NCBI RefSeq assembly: GCF_024721585.1
Contig: NZ_CP102629.1
Location: 2,281,961-2,345,960, forward strand
Length of the DNA: 64,000 nucleotides
Reading direction: 5' to 3'
DNA from: Sphingomicrobium aestuariivivum
Lineage (GTDB): Bacteria; Pseudomonadota; Alphaproteobacteria; Sphingomonadales; Sphingomonadaceae
Shown here: positions 42,947 through 52,303 of the stretch, one piece after another
How the letters are laid out: each line of letters begins with the position of its first letter
How positions within the stretch are numbered: position 1 is the first letter of the stretch
Translations under genes and position numbers: made by a program
The notes under the pieces: model-generated
Seen by the model: only the letters and a program-made list of their open reading frames with translations
The model's database searches: none
What the model was told of the DNA's origin: nothing

Positions 42947-44337
42947 CGCAGACGCAGCCCCGTAATATGACGCCCGTCCGTTCCTCGCCAAACGCTAGCA
43001 GGTATGCGGCGATGCCGGTCGTGCGGACGGTAGCAGTATTCGTTGGTTTCTGCGCGCTTCATTTCACATCGGTAGGAACCATCCTTCTGATGACGCTAAT
43101 GGTCGCGCTTCCTTTCGCTGGACCGCGCTGGAGCATTTGGGCTCTGCTCGGTACTTGGTTCATTACGCTCAGCCACACCGGCCTCTTCGCGCACCCCCCG
43201 GCGGCCGGCCTGCTGCGTTATGCTGTCTATTTTGTCGCCTTTGGAACGCTAATATTGCCCGTGAGCGGACGGCCACTTCAGCGCGGATCGGTTGCGCTGG
43301 TGGCCTCGACACTAGGTATCGGAGCGGTTGTTGTCCTACATTCGTTCTTTTATAGCTACATGCCATACTTGAGCATCGCAAAGATTACTTCGTGGACTGT
43401 CGTGGTAAGCGCTTTGTGGCTCGCCTGGGGCCGGCTTGGTGCCGAGGAAGTGCGCGCGTTGCGACTGCAAATTTTTGTCGTCCTTTCGATCCTTTTGCTC
43501 TTCTCCCTACCCTTGATGATGACGGGTCTCGGCTTTGCGACTAACGGGCGCGGATTTCAGGGGCTGCTCAACCATCCGCAGGCTTGGGGCCTCGTGGGCG
43601 CAGCAATCATGGCTCTGTCTTCCGCCCGGCTGCTGCGTGGCGATCAAAAGGCAATCTTGCTATGTACTATCGCCTTTCTTTCCACCGCCGCGACATTCGC
43701 TTCGGGTGCCCGCACCGCGCTGGTCGGCATCGCCGTGGCGCTTGCGGCGGGCGCCGGGGCCTCAACCCTTCATGCCGTTCTCGCGCAACGAAGAATCTGG
43801 CGAAACCGCGCGGCCGTTGCGTGGGTGTTTCTTTTCATGTTGGTAGTCGCGGCCTTGTTGACACCGCAGGTTCAGCACGCAATTCAAAGCTTCCTCGGGA
43901 AGGGCGACGTACGGCAGCTTGAATCCTTTAGCCAGATATATGAGCGCTCGCGCGGCGGCCTGACTGGCGTCATGAATAACAATATCTCCCGCCATTTTTA
44001 CGAAGGGATCGGCTTCGGCCTCGCCTCGGTGCCCGGCACGATGGTGGTCAGCTACGACCCGCTGTTCGGACTGCCGATCGGCGCCTCGGTGGAGAAGGGC
44101 AACGTCTATCTCGGCCTTACCGAAGAGGTCGGCGCGCCGCTCGCCCTGCTCGTAGGAGCGGTCGTCGCGTTCTGGGCGGTCCGTGGCCTGCGTTGCGGTC
44201 TCGTCGGCGCGACCATCATCTTCTTCGTCCTCGCCGCAAACTTCGCCGAGGCCACCTTCTTCTCCATGGGTGGCATGGGGCTGCTCTTCATGGCGCTGTT
44301 CACCAGCTATGCGACGGGCGTGGAGGAAGCGCGGTGA
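42943..44337 (+). CDS. wzy: O-antigen ligase/polymerase-like membrane protein (Wzy candidate)
   Basis: A 464-aa protein with about 11 hydrophobic segments and one large loop near residues 310-370. The O-antigen ligase-like block GRGFQGLLNHPQAWGLVGA is visible near residue 200, with ASGARTALVGIAVALA following. It probably polymerises repeat units in the periplasm; Wzy and WaaL cannot be told apart from sequence alone, but the place between flippase and glycosyltransferase genes favours Wzy. GTG start overlapping the acyltransferase stop. Confidence 0.78.
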   Translation: MTQTQPRNMTPVRSSPNASRYAAMPVVRTVAVFVGFCALHFTSVGTILLMTLMVALPFAGPRWSIWALLGTWFITLSHTGLFAHPPAAGLLRYAVYFVAFGTLILPVSGRPLQRGSVALVASTLGIGAVVVLHSFFYSYMPYLSIAKITSWTVVVSALWLAWGRLGAEEVRALRLQIFVVLSILLLFSLPLMMTGLGFATNGRGFQGLLNHPQAWGLVGAAIMALSSARLLRGDQKAILLCTIAFLSTAATFASGARTALVGIAVALAAGAGASTLHAVLAQRRIWRNRAAVAWVFLFMLVVAALLTPQVQHAIQSFLGKGDVRQLESFSQIYERSRGGLTGVMNNNISRHFYEGIGFGLASVPGTMVVSYDPLFGLPIGASVEKGNVYLGLTEEVGAPLALLVGAVVAFWAVRGLRCGLVGATIIFFVLAANFAEATFFSMGGMGLLFMALFTSYATGVEEAR

Positions 44338-45413
44338 AGGTCGTCTTCTGGCAGCAGACCGTCTCGCCGCACATGGCCGGGCTGGCCGATGCGCTTGCGG
44401 CGCGAGGCCACGACGTCGCCTATGTGAGCGGCGTCGAACTGAGTGAGGCGCGCCTTGCCCAGGGCTGGATCGCGCCGAGCGTGGACCGGGCAAAGCTGGT
44501 AATCCTCGGTCGCGATGAGGCGCTCGAGAACATCCTCGTTGAATCCAGCGATGCGATCCATATCGTCGAGGGCCTGCGCGGCAACGGCATCGTCGGGAAC
44601 GTGTCCGAGCGGTTGCAGGAGGGAGGCGCGCGGCTGGCCGTCATCATGGAGACGGTCAACGATCGCGGATGGAAGGGCGCGCTGAGGCGCGTCGGCTATT
44701 CGTGGCTTGCCCGCAAGATACGGGGCCGCGCCGAGACCATCCTTGCCATCGGCGACCGGACGTCGGACTGGTTGGTCGCGCGGGGCTTTCCCGAGACGAT
44801 CGTCCATCCGTTTGCCTACTTCCTGCCCGAGGCCGACGACTTCACGGCGGACCGGGCAGCGGATCGACGCTTCCGAGTCGGGTTCGTCGGCCAGTTGATC
44901 GAACGCAAGCGTGTCGACCTCCTGATCGACGCCAGCAGCGCCCTCGACGTCGATGTTGATATTGTGGGGGCAGGATCCCTGAAGGCTCGGCTCGAGGATC
45001 GCGCGGCGGCGTCCGACCATATCCGTCTCCTTGGCAAGCGACCGATGGACCAGGTCCGTACCATCATCGCAGAGTTCGACGTGCTCGTTCTCCCCAGCGA
45101 ACATGACGGGTGGGGCGCGGTCGTGTCGGAGGCGCTGCTCGCCGGCACCCGAGTGATCGTTTCGGACGCCTGCGGTTCGTGCGTCGCGGCCCGCCACGAC
45201 GAAGGCAGCGCGGTGTTTCCCGCAGGCGATCTCGCTGCGCTGCGCGCCGCGATCAAAGCCTCGAAGGCCCAGGGCAAGGTCGACGCCAAAGAACGCGCCG
45301 CGCGCGCTTCCCGGTCGCGCTATCTCGGCGCCATGGCCGGTGCAGCCCGCCTCGAAGCGATCCTCCAGGGCGCGATCCCGCACGATTTTCCACTCACGAA
45401 GGCGGTTCCATGA
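44334..45413 (+). CDS. Glycosyltransferase, family 4 type
   Basis: A 359-aa GT-B enzyme. The N-terminal domain has MAGLADALAARGHDVAYVSG; the C-terminal domain has FRVGFVGQLIERKRVDLLIDA and the sugar-nucleotide signature EFDVLVLPSEHDGWGAVVSEALLAGTRVIVSD (E-x7-E type). It should add one residue of the repeat unit on the cytoplasmic face. GTG start in GTGA overlap with the polymerase gene; overlaps the next GT by 4 nt. Confidence 0.88.
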   Translation: MKVVFWQQTVSPHMAGLADALAARGHDVAYVSGVELSEARLAQGWIAPSVDRAKLVILGRDEALENILVESSDAIHIVEGLRGNGIVGNVSERLQEGGARLAVIMETVNDRGWKGALRRVGYSWLARKIRGRAETILAIGDRTSDWLVARGFPETIVHPFAYFLPEADDFTADRAADRRFRVGFVGQLIERKRVDLLIDASSALDVDVDIVGAGSLKARLEDRAAASDHIRLLGKRPMDQVRTIIAEFDVLVLPSEHDGWGAVVSEALLAGTRVIVSDACGSCVAARHDEGSAVFPAGDLAALRAAIKASKAQGKVDAKERAARASRSRYLGAMAGAARLEAILQGAIPHDFPLTKAVP

Positions 45414-46597
45414 GCGATCGGCGCAAGATCCTCATCTTCGTCAATCACTTCCCCCCGGCCTTCAAGTCGGGCGGGCCAGTCCGGTCGGTTGCGAATATAG
45501 TCGAGGCGCTGGGCGAGGATCATGACATCCATGTCGTCACGACCGACCGCGACCGCGGCGATGCGCGGCCGTTCGATCATGTGACGTCCGACCGCTGGAA
45601 TTCGCTTTCCAAGGCAAAGGTCTGGTTCGCGAGCCCCGGGTCGCTCGACCTCGGCACCGTGTCGGCGCTTATCGACGAGGTCGCCCCCGACCTCATCCAT
45701 ACGCAAAGCTTCTTCGCCTCGCATTTCTCGATACTCCCGCAGCTTGCGGCGTGGAGGAAATGCTATGGCGCCGACAGCATCCTCGTCGGCCCGCGTGGCG
45801 AGTTTTCGCAAGGCGCACTCGGCCTGAAGGCGGTCAAGAAGCGCGCATATCTCGCGCTATGGAAGCTGCTCGGGCTGTGGCGGCGCGTGCGTTTCCACGC
45901 CAGCGACGCGCACGAGGCCCGCGACATCGCCCGCCTGTTCCCTAAGGCGTCCGTTTCGAAAGCCCGAGACATCGGCCCCGGCCCGACTGACGTGCCGCTT
46001 GTCGCTGGCATCGATGGCGAACCACTCAAAGTCCTGTTCCTCTCGCGCATCGCGCCGATGAAAAATCTCGATTTCGCGCTCGAGGCGCTGGCCCGTTGCC
46101 GCGAACCGATCGCGTTCACGATTTGCGGTCCCGTCGACGACGCCGCCTATTGGGAGCGCTGCGACAAGCTCGTCGACAAGCTGCCTGGCCATGTCGCCGT
46201 GACAATCGAGGGGCCGGTCGCGCCGCCAGACATTCCCGCCAAATTCGCGGCGCACGAGTTGTTTTTCCTGCCCACGCGCGGCGAAAATTACGGCCATGTC
46301 ATCGCCGAGGCGTTCGCTTCGGGCGCCTACACGCTCATCTCGGATCGCACGCCATGGACCGGCCTTGAAGTGAAAGAGGCAGGGCGCACGCTCGCGCTCG
46401 AGGACGGCCCAGAAGCCTTCGCCCTTGCCATCGACGCGTTCGCGCGCAAAAGCGCCGACGAACGCCTCGCCATGCGCAAGGCCATTCGCGCCGTTTCCCC
46501 GACCCTGACCGGGCGTGAGGAGGCGATCGCCGAGCATCACGCACTTTATGCAAGCGGGGCGCAGTCCGCCCCCGACCAGGAACGAAATAGCCGATGA
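45410..46597 (+). CDS. Glycosyltransferase, family 4 type
   Basis: A 395-aa GT-B enzyme. It begins KILIFVNHFPPAFKSGGPVRSVANI (the glycine-rich acceptor loop), with IHTQSFFASHFSILPQL and a long lysine/arginine helix near residues 140-165. The donor domain has PLKVLFLSRIAPMKNLDFALEAL and LFFLPTRGENYGHVIAEAFASG. The layout resembles transferases that act early on lipid-linked acceptors. ATG in ATGA overlap at both ends. Confidence 0.88.
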   Translation: MSDRRKILIFVNHFPPAFKSGGPVRSVANIVEALGEDHDIHVVTTDRDRGDARPFDHVTSDRWNSLSKAKVWFASPGSLDLGTVSALIDEVAPDLIHTQSFFASHFSILPQLAAWRKCYGADSILVGPRGEFSQGALGLKAVKKRAYLALWKLLGLWRRVRFHASDAHEARDIARLFPKASVSKARDIGPGPTDVPLVAGIDGEPLKVLFLSRIAPMKNLDFALEALARCREPIAFTICGPVDDAAYWERCDKLVDKLPGHVAVTIEGPVAPPDIPAKFAAHELFFLPTRGENYGHVIAEAFASGAYTLISDRTPWTGLEVKEAGRTLALEDGPEAFALAIDAFARKSADERLAMRKAIRAVSPTLTGREEAIAEHHALYASGAQSAPDQERNSR

Positions 46598-48702
46598 AAC
46601 AGATTTTTCAGGACCTCGCGAAGGGCGAGACCAGCCTTGTGGAATGTCCCGCGCCCACGCCGCGTGGCGGACAATTACTGATCGAGACGAGCGTCTCGCT
46701 CATTTCGGCGGGCACCGAGCGCATGCTGGTCGATTTCGGACGCTCGGGCCTGATCGCCAAGGCGCGCTCGCAGCCCGAGAAAGTCCGGCAGGTGTTCGAC
46801 AAGGTGCGTACCGACGGCCTCTTCACCACGCTCGATGCGGTCAAGTCCAAGCTCGGCCAGCCGCTGCCGCTGGGCTATTCGAACGTCGGCTGCGTGTCCG
46901 TAATCGGCAAGGGCGTCGAAGGTTTCGCCGTGGGCGACCGCGTCGTCTCGAACGGACCGCACGCCGACCTCGTGACCGTTCCCAGAAATCTTGCGGCCAA
47001 AATCCCCGACGAGGTGAGCGACGAGGCGGCCAGCTTCACCGTGGTCGGCGCGATCGGCCTGCAGGGTTTGCGCCTTGCCGAACCGACGCTGGGCGAACGG
47101 TTCGTCGTGACCGGCGCGGGACTTATCGGCCTGCTCACCGTCCAGCTCCTGCGCGCACAGGGCTGCCGCGTGCTCGCGATCGATTTCGACGAAACCAAGC
47201 TCGAACTCGCCCGCCGCTTCGGCGCGGAGACGTGCAATCCCGCCAGGGGCGAAGATCCGGTCAAGGCGGGGCTGGCCTTCTCGGCCGGGCTCGGCGTCGA
47301 CGGGGTCATCATCACCGCCTCGACCAAGAGCAGCGATCCCGTTTCGCAGGCCGCGCAAATGTCGCGCAAGCGTGGACGCGTCGTGCTGGTGGGCGTGACC
47401 GGCCTCGACCTCAACCGCGCCGATTTCTATGAAAAGGAGCTGAGCTTCCAGGTCAGCTGCTCCTACGGCCCTGGTCGCTACGATCCTGACTATGAAGACA
47501 AGGGCCATGATTATCCGCTCGGCCATGTTCGCTGGACGGAACAGCGCAACTTCGAGGCGGTGCTCGACCTGATGGCCTCGGGCGCGATCGACACCGATCC
47601 GCTGGTCTCGCACCGCGTCGACTTCGAGGAGGCACCGCGCGCCTACGACATCCTGACCGAGCAGCCCGGCTCGCTCGGCATCCTCCTGACCTACGCCTCG
47701 CCCGTCGAGCAGCGGGCGGTCAGCTCGGTCGTTATCGAGGATCGCGCGGCGCCCGCCGACGGCAGTGCCTCGGTCGGCTTCATCGGGGCAGGCAACTATG
47801 CGTCGCGCGTCCTCATCCCGGCATTCGCGAAGGCCGGCGCGGACCTGCGCGTCATCGGTTCGGCCGGCGGCAGTAGCGGCGTCATCCAGGGCAAGCGGCT
47901 GGGCTTTGCTGAAGCGGTTTCGGGTGCCGATGCGGTCATTGCCAGCGATGCGGTCGATACCGTCGCTATCGCCACGCGCCATGACACGCATGCCTCGCTG
48001 ATCTGCGCCGCGCTCGAGGCGGGCAAGCATGTCTTCGTCGAAAAACCCCTCGCGCTGACGCTCGATGAGCTCGAACAGGTCGAAGCCGCCTACGAAAAGA
48101 GCGATCGCCTGCTGATGGTCGGGTTCAACCGTCGCTTCGCCCCGCTCACACGCAAGATGAAGGCGCTGCTTGATGCCTCGAGCGAACCCAAGGCCTTCAT
48201 CATGACGATGAATGCCGGCGCGATCCCCGCCGATCACTGGACGCAGGACCCCGAAATCGGCGGCGGGCGCATCATCGGCGAGGCCTGCCACCTGATCGAC
48301 CTGATGCGCTTCCTCGCCGGCGCGCCGATCGCATCGGTGCAGGTCACCGCAATGTGCGGCCCGGCCAACGCGACTGGAGACAAGGCGTCGATCCACCTGA
48401 CCTTCGAGGACGGAAGCTTTGGCACCGTCCACTATCTCGCCAATGGCGGCGCAAGTTTCCCTAAGGAACGGATCGAGGCATTCGCGGGCGGCGGCACGCT
48501 GGTTCTCGACAATTTCCTCAAGCTCAAGGGCTATGGCTGGAAGGGCTTCAAAAGCCAGACGCTGCGCAAGCAGGACAAGGGGCAGGGCGCCTGCAGCCAG
48601 GCCTTCCTCGACGCCATCCGCGAGGGCAAACCGGCCCCGATTTCTGCCGAAGAGCTGTTCGAAGTCACGCGCGTGTCGATCGAGGCGGGGCGCCAGGCCT
48701 GA
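46594..48702 (+). CDS. Fused zinc-type alcohol dehydrogenase / Gfo-Idh-MocA oxidoreductase
   Basis: A 702-aa two-domain enzyme. Residues 1-370 are a medium-chain dehydrogenase (GGQLLIETSVSLISAGTER, NVGCVSVIGKGVEGFAVGDRV, VTGAGLIGLLTVQLLRAQG, SCSYGPGRYDPDYEDKGHDYP). Residues 390-702 are a Gfo/Idh/MocA oxidoreductase (VGFIGAGNYASRVLIPAFA, GKHVFVEKPLALT with the catalytic Lys, AGAIPADHW, GEACHLIDLMRFLAG). Both halves look intact. Such bi-domain proteins are found in polysaccharide loci, usually next to a heparinase-like gene as here; the substrate is not established. Confidence 0.9.
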   Translation: MKQIFQDLAKGETSLVECPAPTPRGGQLLIETSVSLISAGTERMLVDFGRSGLIAKARSQPEKVRQVFDKVRTDGLFTTLDAVKSKLGQPLPLGYSNVGCVSVIGKGVEGFAVGDRVVSNGPHADLVTVPRNLAAKIPDEVSDEAASFTVVGAIGLQGLRLAEPTLGERFVVTGAGLIGLLTVQLLRAQGCRVLAIDFDETKLELARRFGAETCNPARGEDPVKAGLAFSAGLGVDGVIITASTKSSDPVSQAAQMSRKRGRVVLVGVTGLDLNRADFYEKELSFQVSCSYGPGRYDPDYEDKGHDYPLGHVRWTEQRNFEAVLDLMASGAIDTDPLVSHRVDFEEAPRAYDILTEQPGSLGILLTYASPVEQRAVSSVVIEDRAAPADGSASVGFIGAGNYASRVLIPAFAKAGADLRVIGSAGGSSGVIQGKRLGFAEAVSGADAVIASDAVDTVAIATRHDTHASLICAALEAGKHVFVEKPLALTLDELEQVEAAYEKSDRLLMVGFNRRFAPLTRKMKALLDASSEPKAFIMTMNAGAIPADHWTQDPEIGGGRIIGEACHLIDLMRFLAGAPIASVQVTAMCGPANATGDKASIHLTFEDGSFGTVHYLANGGASFPKERIEAFAGGGTLVLDNFLKLKGYGWKGFKSQTLRKQDKGQGACSQAFLDAIREGKPAPISAEELFEVTRVSIEAGRQA

Positions 48703-48704
48703 CG

Positions 48705-50495
48705 ATGGCGCGCTTGCCGACCAAGTTGCGGACCTATCGCGCGCTGGGCGTGCGCAACGTCGCGCGCGTGGCGGCCTATCGTTTCGGGCTAAAGACGGGG
48801 CTGCACCCGGTGCTCCGGATCGCCGCCGAGCGGCCTGAAGGACCGTTTTTCCGTGCGAGCGAGGCCGCACTGCCGTTCGCCCCGCGCGAAGACTGGCGCG
48901 AAACCATGCCGTGGTTCGGTCATGCCTCGCGCGCCCTCGATGGCGCACCGCCCGACTGGCACCGCTCCTACGAAACCGGCGAGCATGCCAGCGCGGATGC
49001 CCCGTGGCACCAGCTGCCCGATTTCGACCCCGCGCTGGGAGACATCAAGGCCGTCTGGGAAGCCTCGCGCTTCGACTGGGCGATCGCGATGGCGACGCGA
49101 GCCGCCGCAGGCGAGGGTGGGGACCTCGACCGCCTGAACGTCTGGCTCGCCGACTGGATCGCGAAGAACACGCCCTTTATCGGCCCCAACTGGAAATGCG
49201 GGCAGGAAGCCTCTCTTCGCCTCCTTCACCTCGCATTGTGCGCGGTCATCCTCGAGCAGGATGGCGACTCAGAACCCGCGCTTCTCGACTTCGTGGCGCT
49301 GAGCTGTCGCCGCATCGCTCCGACGATGAGCTACGCCATCGCGCAGGCCAATAATCACGGCACCTCGGAAGCCGCCGCCCTGTTCGTGGGAGGCAGCTGG
49401 CTGGCGCGGCACGGGCGCAGCGAGGGCCAACGCTGGGCACGGGTCGGCTTCAAATGGCTCGACGAGCGCGCCGCGACGCTGATCCTGCCCGACGGGAGCT
49501 TCAGCCAGTCCTCGATTGTTTATCATCGCTTCATGCTCGACACCTATGTGTTCGCGACCCTGTGGGCGCGCCGCCACGAGCTCGCGCCCCTCGCCGAAGC
49601 GACGCACACCCGTCTTGCACGGGCGACGCGCTGGCTTCACGCTATGGCCCAACCGGAAAGCGGTGATGCCCCCAATCTCGGCCCCAATGACGGCTCGCGC
49701 CTGTTCGCGCTGACCGACGGTCCCTATCGCGACTTCCGCCCGACGCTCCAGGCCGCCAGCGCGCTCTTTCTCGATGCCCGCGCCATCGACGCCGGGGGTC
49801 CTTGGGACCGCATGCTCGACCTGTTCGGCGAGGCGCGTCCCGACACTGTTCTCGAAGAGGCGAGCACCACGCATTTCACCGACGGCGGGTTCGGCGTCCT
49901 ACGCGAAGGCCGCGCGATGGCGCTCCTGCGCTTCGCCCGCTTCCCTTTCCGTCCCGCGCAGGCCGACGTCATGCATGTCGACCTCTGGGTCGGCGAGACA
50001 AACGTGCTGCGCGACGATGGCAGCTACAGCTATGCCGCCGACACGCGCTTCGGGTCTTCCACGATGCACAATGCCGTCACGTTCGACGGGCGCGAGCCGA
50101 TGCCGCGCGTCTCGCGATTTCTGTGGGGCGACTGGCCGCATGCCGAGACGTCGACCGACGCGCGCTCGATCACTGCACGCCATCGCGACGCCAATGGTAA
50201 TACGCATGTCCGCACCCTCAGCCTCTCGTCCGACAGCATGACGGTGGAGGACGATTTTTCGGGGGAAGCCGAGACCGCGACGCTGCGCTGGCGCCTCCTG
50301 CCCGGCGACTGGGCGCTCGAGGACGGCGTGGCACGTCTAGGCGAGGTCGAAATCCGTATCGAAGGCGTCCCGCCAGACGCGATCAGCATCGAAACAAGTG
50401 AGGAATCGCGCCATTATTTCGAGCGGACCGTTGTTCCCGTCCTCACGGCCCGCGCGCCGATGTCCGCCACTCTCGTCACCACGGTCAGTTTCTGA
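48705..50495 (+). CDS. Heparinase II/III-like / alginate lyase family protein
   Basis: A 596-aa protein. The N-terminal (alpha/alpha) toroid shows WKCGQEASLRLLHLALCAVIL and the hallmark AQANNHGTSEAAALFVGG near residue 210, then YHRFMLDTYVFATLWARR. The C-terminal beta-sandwich has HFTDGGFGVLREGRAM and MHVDLWVGETNVLRDDGSYSY. I see no signal peptide, so it may act in the cytoplasm, or its role may differ from an extracellular lyase. It could trim or release polymer. It lies 2 nt after the fused oxidoreductase gene. Confidence 0.85.
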   Translation: MARLPTKLRTYRALGVRNVARVAAYRFGLKTGLHPVLRIAAERPEGPFFRASEAALPFAPREDWRETMPWFGHASRALDGAPPDWHRSYETGEHASADAPWHQLPDFDPALGDIKAVWEASRFDWAIAMATRAAAGEGGDLDRLNVWLADWIAKNTPFIGPNWKCGQEASLRLLHLALCAVILEQDGDSEPALLDFVALSCRRIAPTMSYAIAQANNHGTSEAAALFVGGSWLARHGRSEGQRWARVGFKWLDERAATLILPDGSFSQSSIVYHRFMLDTYVFATLWARRHELAPLAEATHTRLARATRWLHAMAQPESGDAPNLGPNDGSRLFALTDGPYRDFRPTLQAASALFLDARAIDAGGPWDRMLDLFGEARPDTVLEEASTTHFTDGGFGVLREGRAMALLRFARFPFRPAQADVMHVDLWVGETNVLRDDGSYSYAADTRFGSSTMHNAVTFDGREPMPRVSRFLWGDWPHAETSTDARSITARHRDANGNTHVRTLSLSSDSMTVEDDFSGEAETATLRWRLLPGDWALEDGVARLGEVEIRIEGVPPDAISIETSEESRHYFERTVVPVLTARAPMSATLVTTVSF

Positions 50496-51709
50496 TGCAC
50501 GTACTTTATTTCCACCAGCATTTCACCACCCCCAAGGGCGCCGGCGGCATTCGCAGCTATCGCAACGCGCAAGCGCTGATCGCGCGCGGCCACGAGGTGA
50601 CGATGGTTTGCGGCAGCAATGCGCGCGGCGCGACCGGGCTCGACGGACCCTTCGAGAAAGGACGCCGAGAGGGCGAGGTCGACGGGATCCGCGTCATCGA
50701 GTTCGACCTCGGCTATTCCAACAATGACGGTTTTCTCAAGCGCAGCCTGACCTTCCTACGCTTTGCCTGGCGTAGCATCTGGCTCGCGCTGACCGGCAAG
50801 TACGATTTGCTGTTTGCCACGACGACGCCGCTCACCGTCGCGCTTCCCGGCATCGCGGCGCGCTGGCTGCGCGGCAAGCCGTTCGTCTTCGAGGTGCGTG
50901 ACCTGTGGCCAGAGCTTCCTCGGGCGATGGCGGTGATCAACAATCCCGTCATCCTATGGGCGATGGGGGTGCTCGAATGGCTCGCCTATCGAAGTGCGCA
51001 CCGGCTCGTCGCGCTCGCGCCCGGCATCGCGCGCGGGATCGAGAAGCGCGGCGTTCCGGCCGAACGCGTCGCCATCGTGCCCAACGGCTCGGACGTCGAG
51101 ACCTTCGATGCCGCGGCCTCCAAGCGTCCTGCCGATTTGTCCGAAAGCGACCTTGTCGCGATCTTCGCGGGGGCGCACGGCCTCGCCAACGGGCTCGGCG
51201 CAGTCCTCGACGCGGCCGCCGAACTCAAGCGACGTGGCCGCGACGACATCCGGATCGTGCTCATCGGTACCGGCGCCACGAAGGCGGCGCTGGAGGAGCG
51301 CGCCGAACGCGAGCAGCTCGATAACGTCCTGTTCCGGCCCCCCGTCGCGACCCAAGAGGTCGCCTCGCTCCTCAAGGGCGCCGACATCGGATTGCAGACC
51401 CTCGCCAACGTAGAGGCCTTCTATTTCGGCACCAGTCCCAACAAGTTTTTCGATTATGTTGCGGCCGGCCTCCCAGTGCTCAACAATTATCCCGGCTGGC
51501 TCGCCGAGATGATCGAGACCCATGATGCGGGCCTGACCGTCGCGCCCGACGACGCCGCCGCCTTCGCCGACGCGCTCGAGGCCGCTGCCAATGACCGCGA
51601 GACGCTGAAACGCAAGGGCCGCAACGCCCGCGCGCTGGCGGAAAGCGAATTCGACCGGTCCGCGCTCGCGCAGCGCTGGGTCGATCATGTCACGAAGGAG
51701 GACGCATGA
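50495..51709 (+). CDS. Glycosyltransferase, WbuB/WcaI-like family 4
   Basis: A 404-aa GT-B enzyme with YFHQHFTTPKGAGGIRSYRNAQ at the N-terminus, DLLFATTTPLTVALPGIAARWL, FEVRDLWPELPRAMAVINNP, then VAIVPNGSDVETF and FFGTSPNKFFDYVAAGLPVLNN, the usual FNAc/GlcNAc-type transferase pattern. It sits directly before the phosphoglycosyltransferase gene, an order common where this enzyme adds the second sugar. ATG overlaps the lyase stop (TGATG). Confidence 0.9.
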   Translation: MHVLYFHQHFTTPKGAGGIRSYRNAQALIARGHEVTMVCGSNARGATGLDGPFEKGRREGEVDGIRVIEFDLGYSNNDGFLKRSLTFLRFAWRSIWLALTGKYDLLFATTTPLTVALPGIAARWLRGKPFVFEVRDLWPELPRAMAVINNPVILWAMGVLEWLAYRSAHRLVALAPGIARGIEKRGVPAERVAIVPNGSDVETFDAAASKRPADLSESDLVAIFAGAHGLANGLGAVLDAAAELKRRGRDDIRIVLIGTGATKAALEERAEREQLDNVLFRPPVATQEVASLLKGADIGLQTLANVEAFYFGTSPNKFFDYVAAGLPVLNNYPGWLAEMIETHDAGLTVAPDDAAAFADALEAAANDRETLKRKGRNARALAESEFDRSALAQRWVDHVTKEDA

Positions 51710-52302
51710 TGCTCAAACGGCTGTTCGACATCTTCGGTGCGCTGGCGGGTCTCGTGCTGTTCGCGCCCGTCATTCTTCTCCTCGCACTCCTCATCCGCAT
51801 CAAGCTCGGCAGCCCCGTCCTGTTCCGGCAGGTGCGCCCGGGCCGCGACGCCAGGCCGTTCGAGATGGTCAAGTTCCGCACTATGACCGATGCGCGCGAT
51901 GTCGATGGCAAGTTGCTCCCCGATGCCGAGCGCCTGACCCGTTTCGGTCGTTTCCTGCGCTCGGCGAGCCTCGACGAGCTGCCCGAGCTGTGGAACGTGC
52001 TGAAGGGCGACATGAGCCTTGTCGGCCCGCGACCGCTCGCGATGGCCTACCTGCCGCTTTATTCGCCCGAGCAAAATCGCCGTCACGAAGTGCGCCCGGG
52101 CATCACCGGACTGGCGCAGGTGAGGGGGCGCAACACGCTCTCGTGGAACGACCGCTTCGCCCTTGATGTCGACTATGTCGACACGCATAACCTGTGGCTC
52201 GATATGCGCATTCTGGTCGAGACCGTCATGATCGTTCTGCGCCGCGACGGAGTCCAGGCTGGCGGCCAGGAGGACGTGAATTCCTTTGACGGGACCAACT
52301 GA
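51706..52302 (+). CDS. Undecaprenyl-phosphate sugar-1-P transferase, short PglC-like type
   Basis: A 198-aa monotopic phosphoglycosyltransferase: KRLFDIFGALAGLVLFAPVILLLALLIRI is the re-entrant membrane helix, then GSPVLFRQVRPGRDARPFEMVKFRTMTD with the catalytic Asp-Glu in SLDELPELWNVLKGDMSLVGPRPL. It would start the repeat unit by moving a sugar phosphate (often bacillosamine- or FucNAc-like) to undecaprenyl phosphate. It has only the catalytic domain and no Wzc/WbaP extension. ATGATG gives two possible starts. Confidence 0.93.
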   Translation: MMLKRLFDIFGALAGLVLFAPVILLLALLIRIKLGSPVLFRQVRPGRDARPFEMVKFRTMTDARDVDGKLLPDAERLTRFGRFLRSASLDELPELWNVLKGDMSLVGPRPLAMAYLPLYSPEQNRRHEVRPGITGLAQVRGRNTLSWNDRFALDVDYVDTHNLWLDMRILVETVMIVLRRDGVQAGGQEDVNSFDGTN

Positions 52303-52303
52303 C

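Noticed and set aside
46675..48948. A 757-aa open frame on the minus strand, and similar long antisense frames at 20229-22007 and 28803-30731
   Set aside because: They mirror strong plus-strand genes (fused oxidoreductase, dxs, GGDEF-EAL). High-GC codon use keeps the opposite strand open, and their translations are low-complexity Arg/Asp/Ala-rich with no domain.
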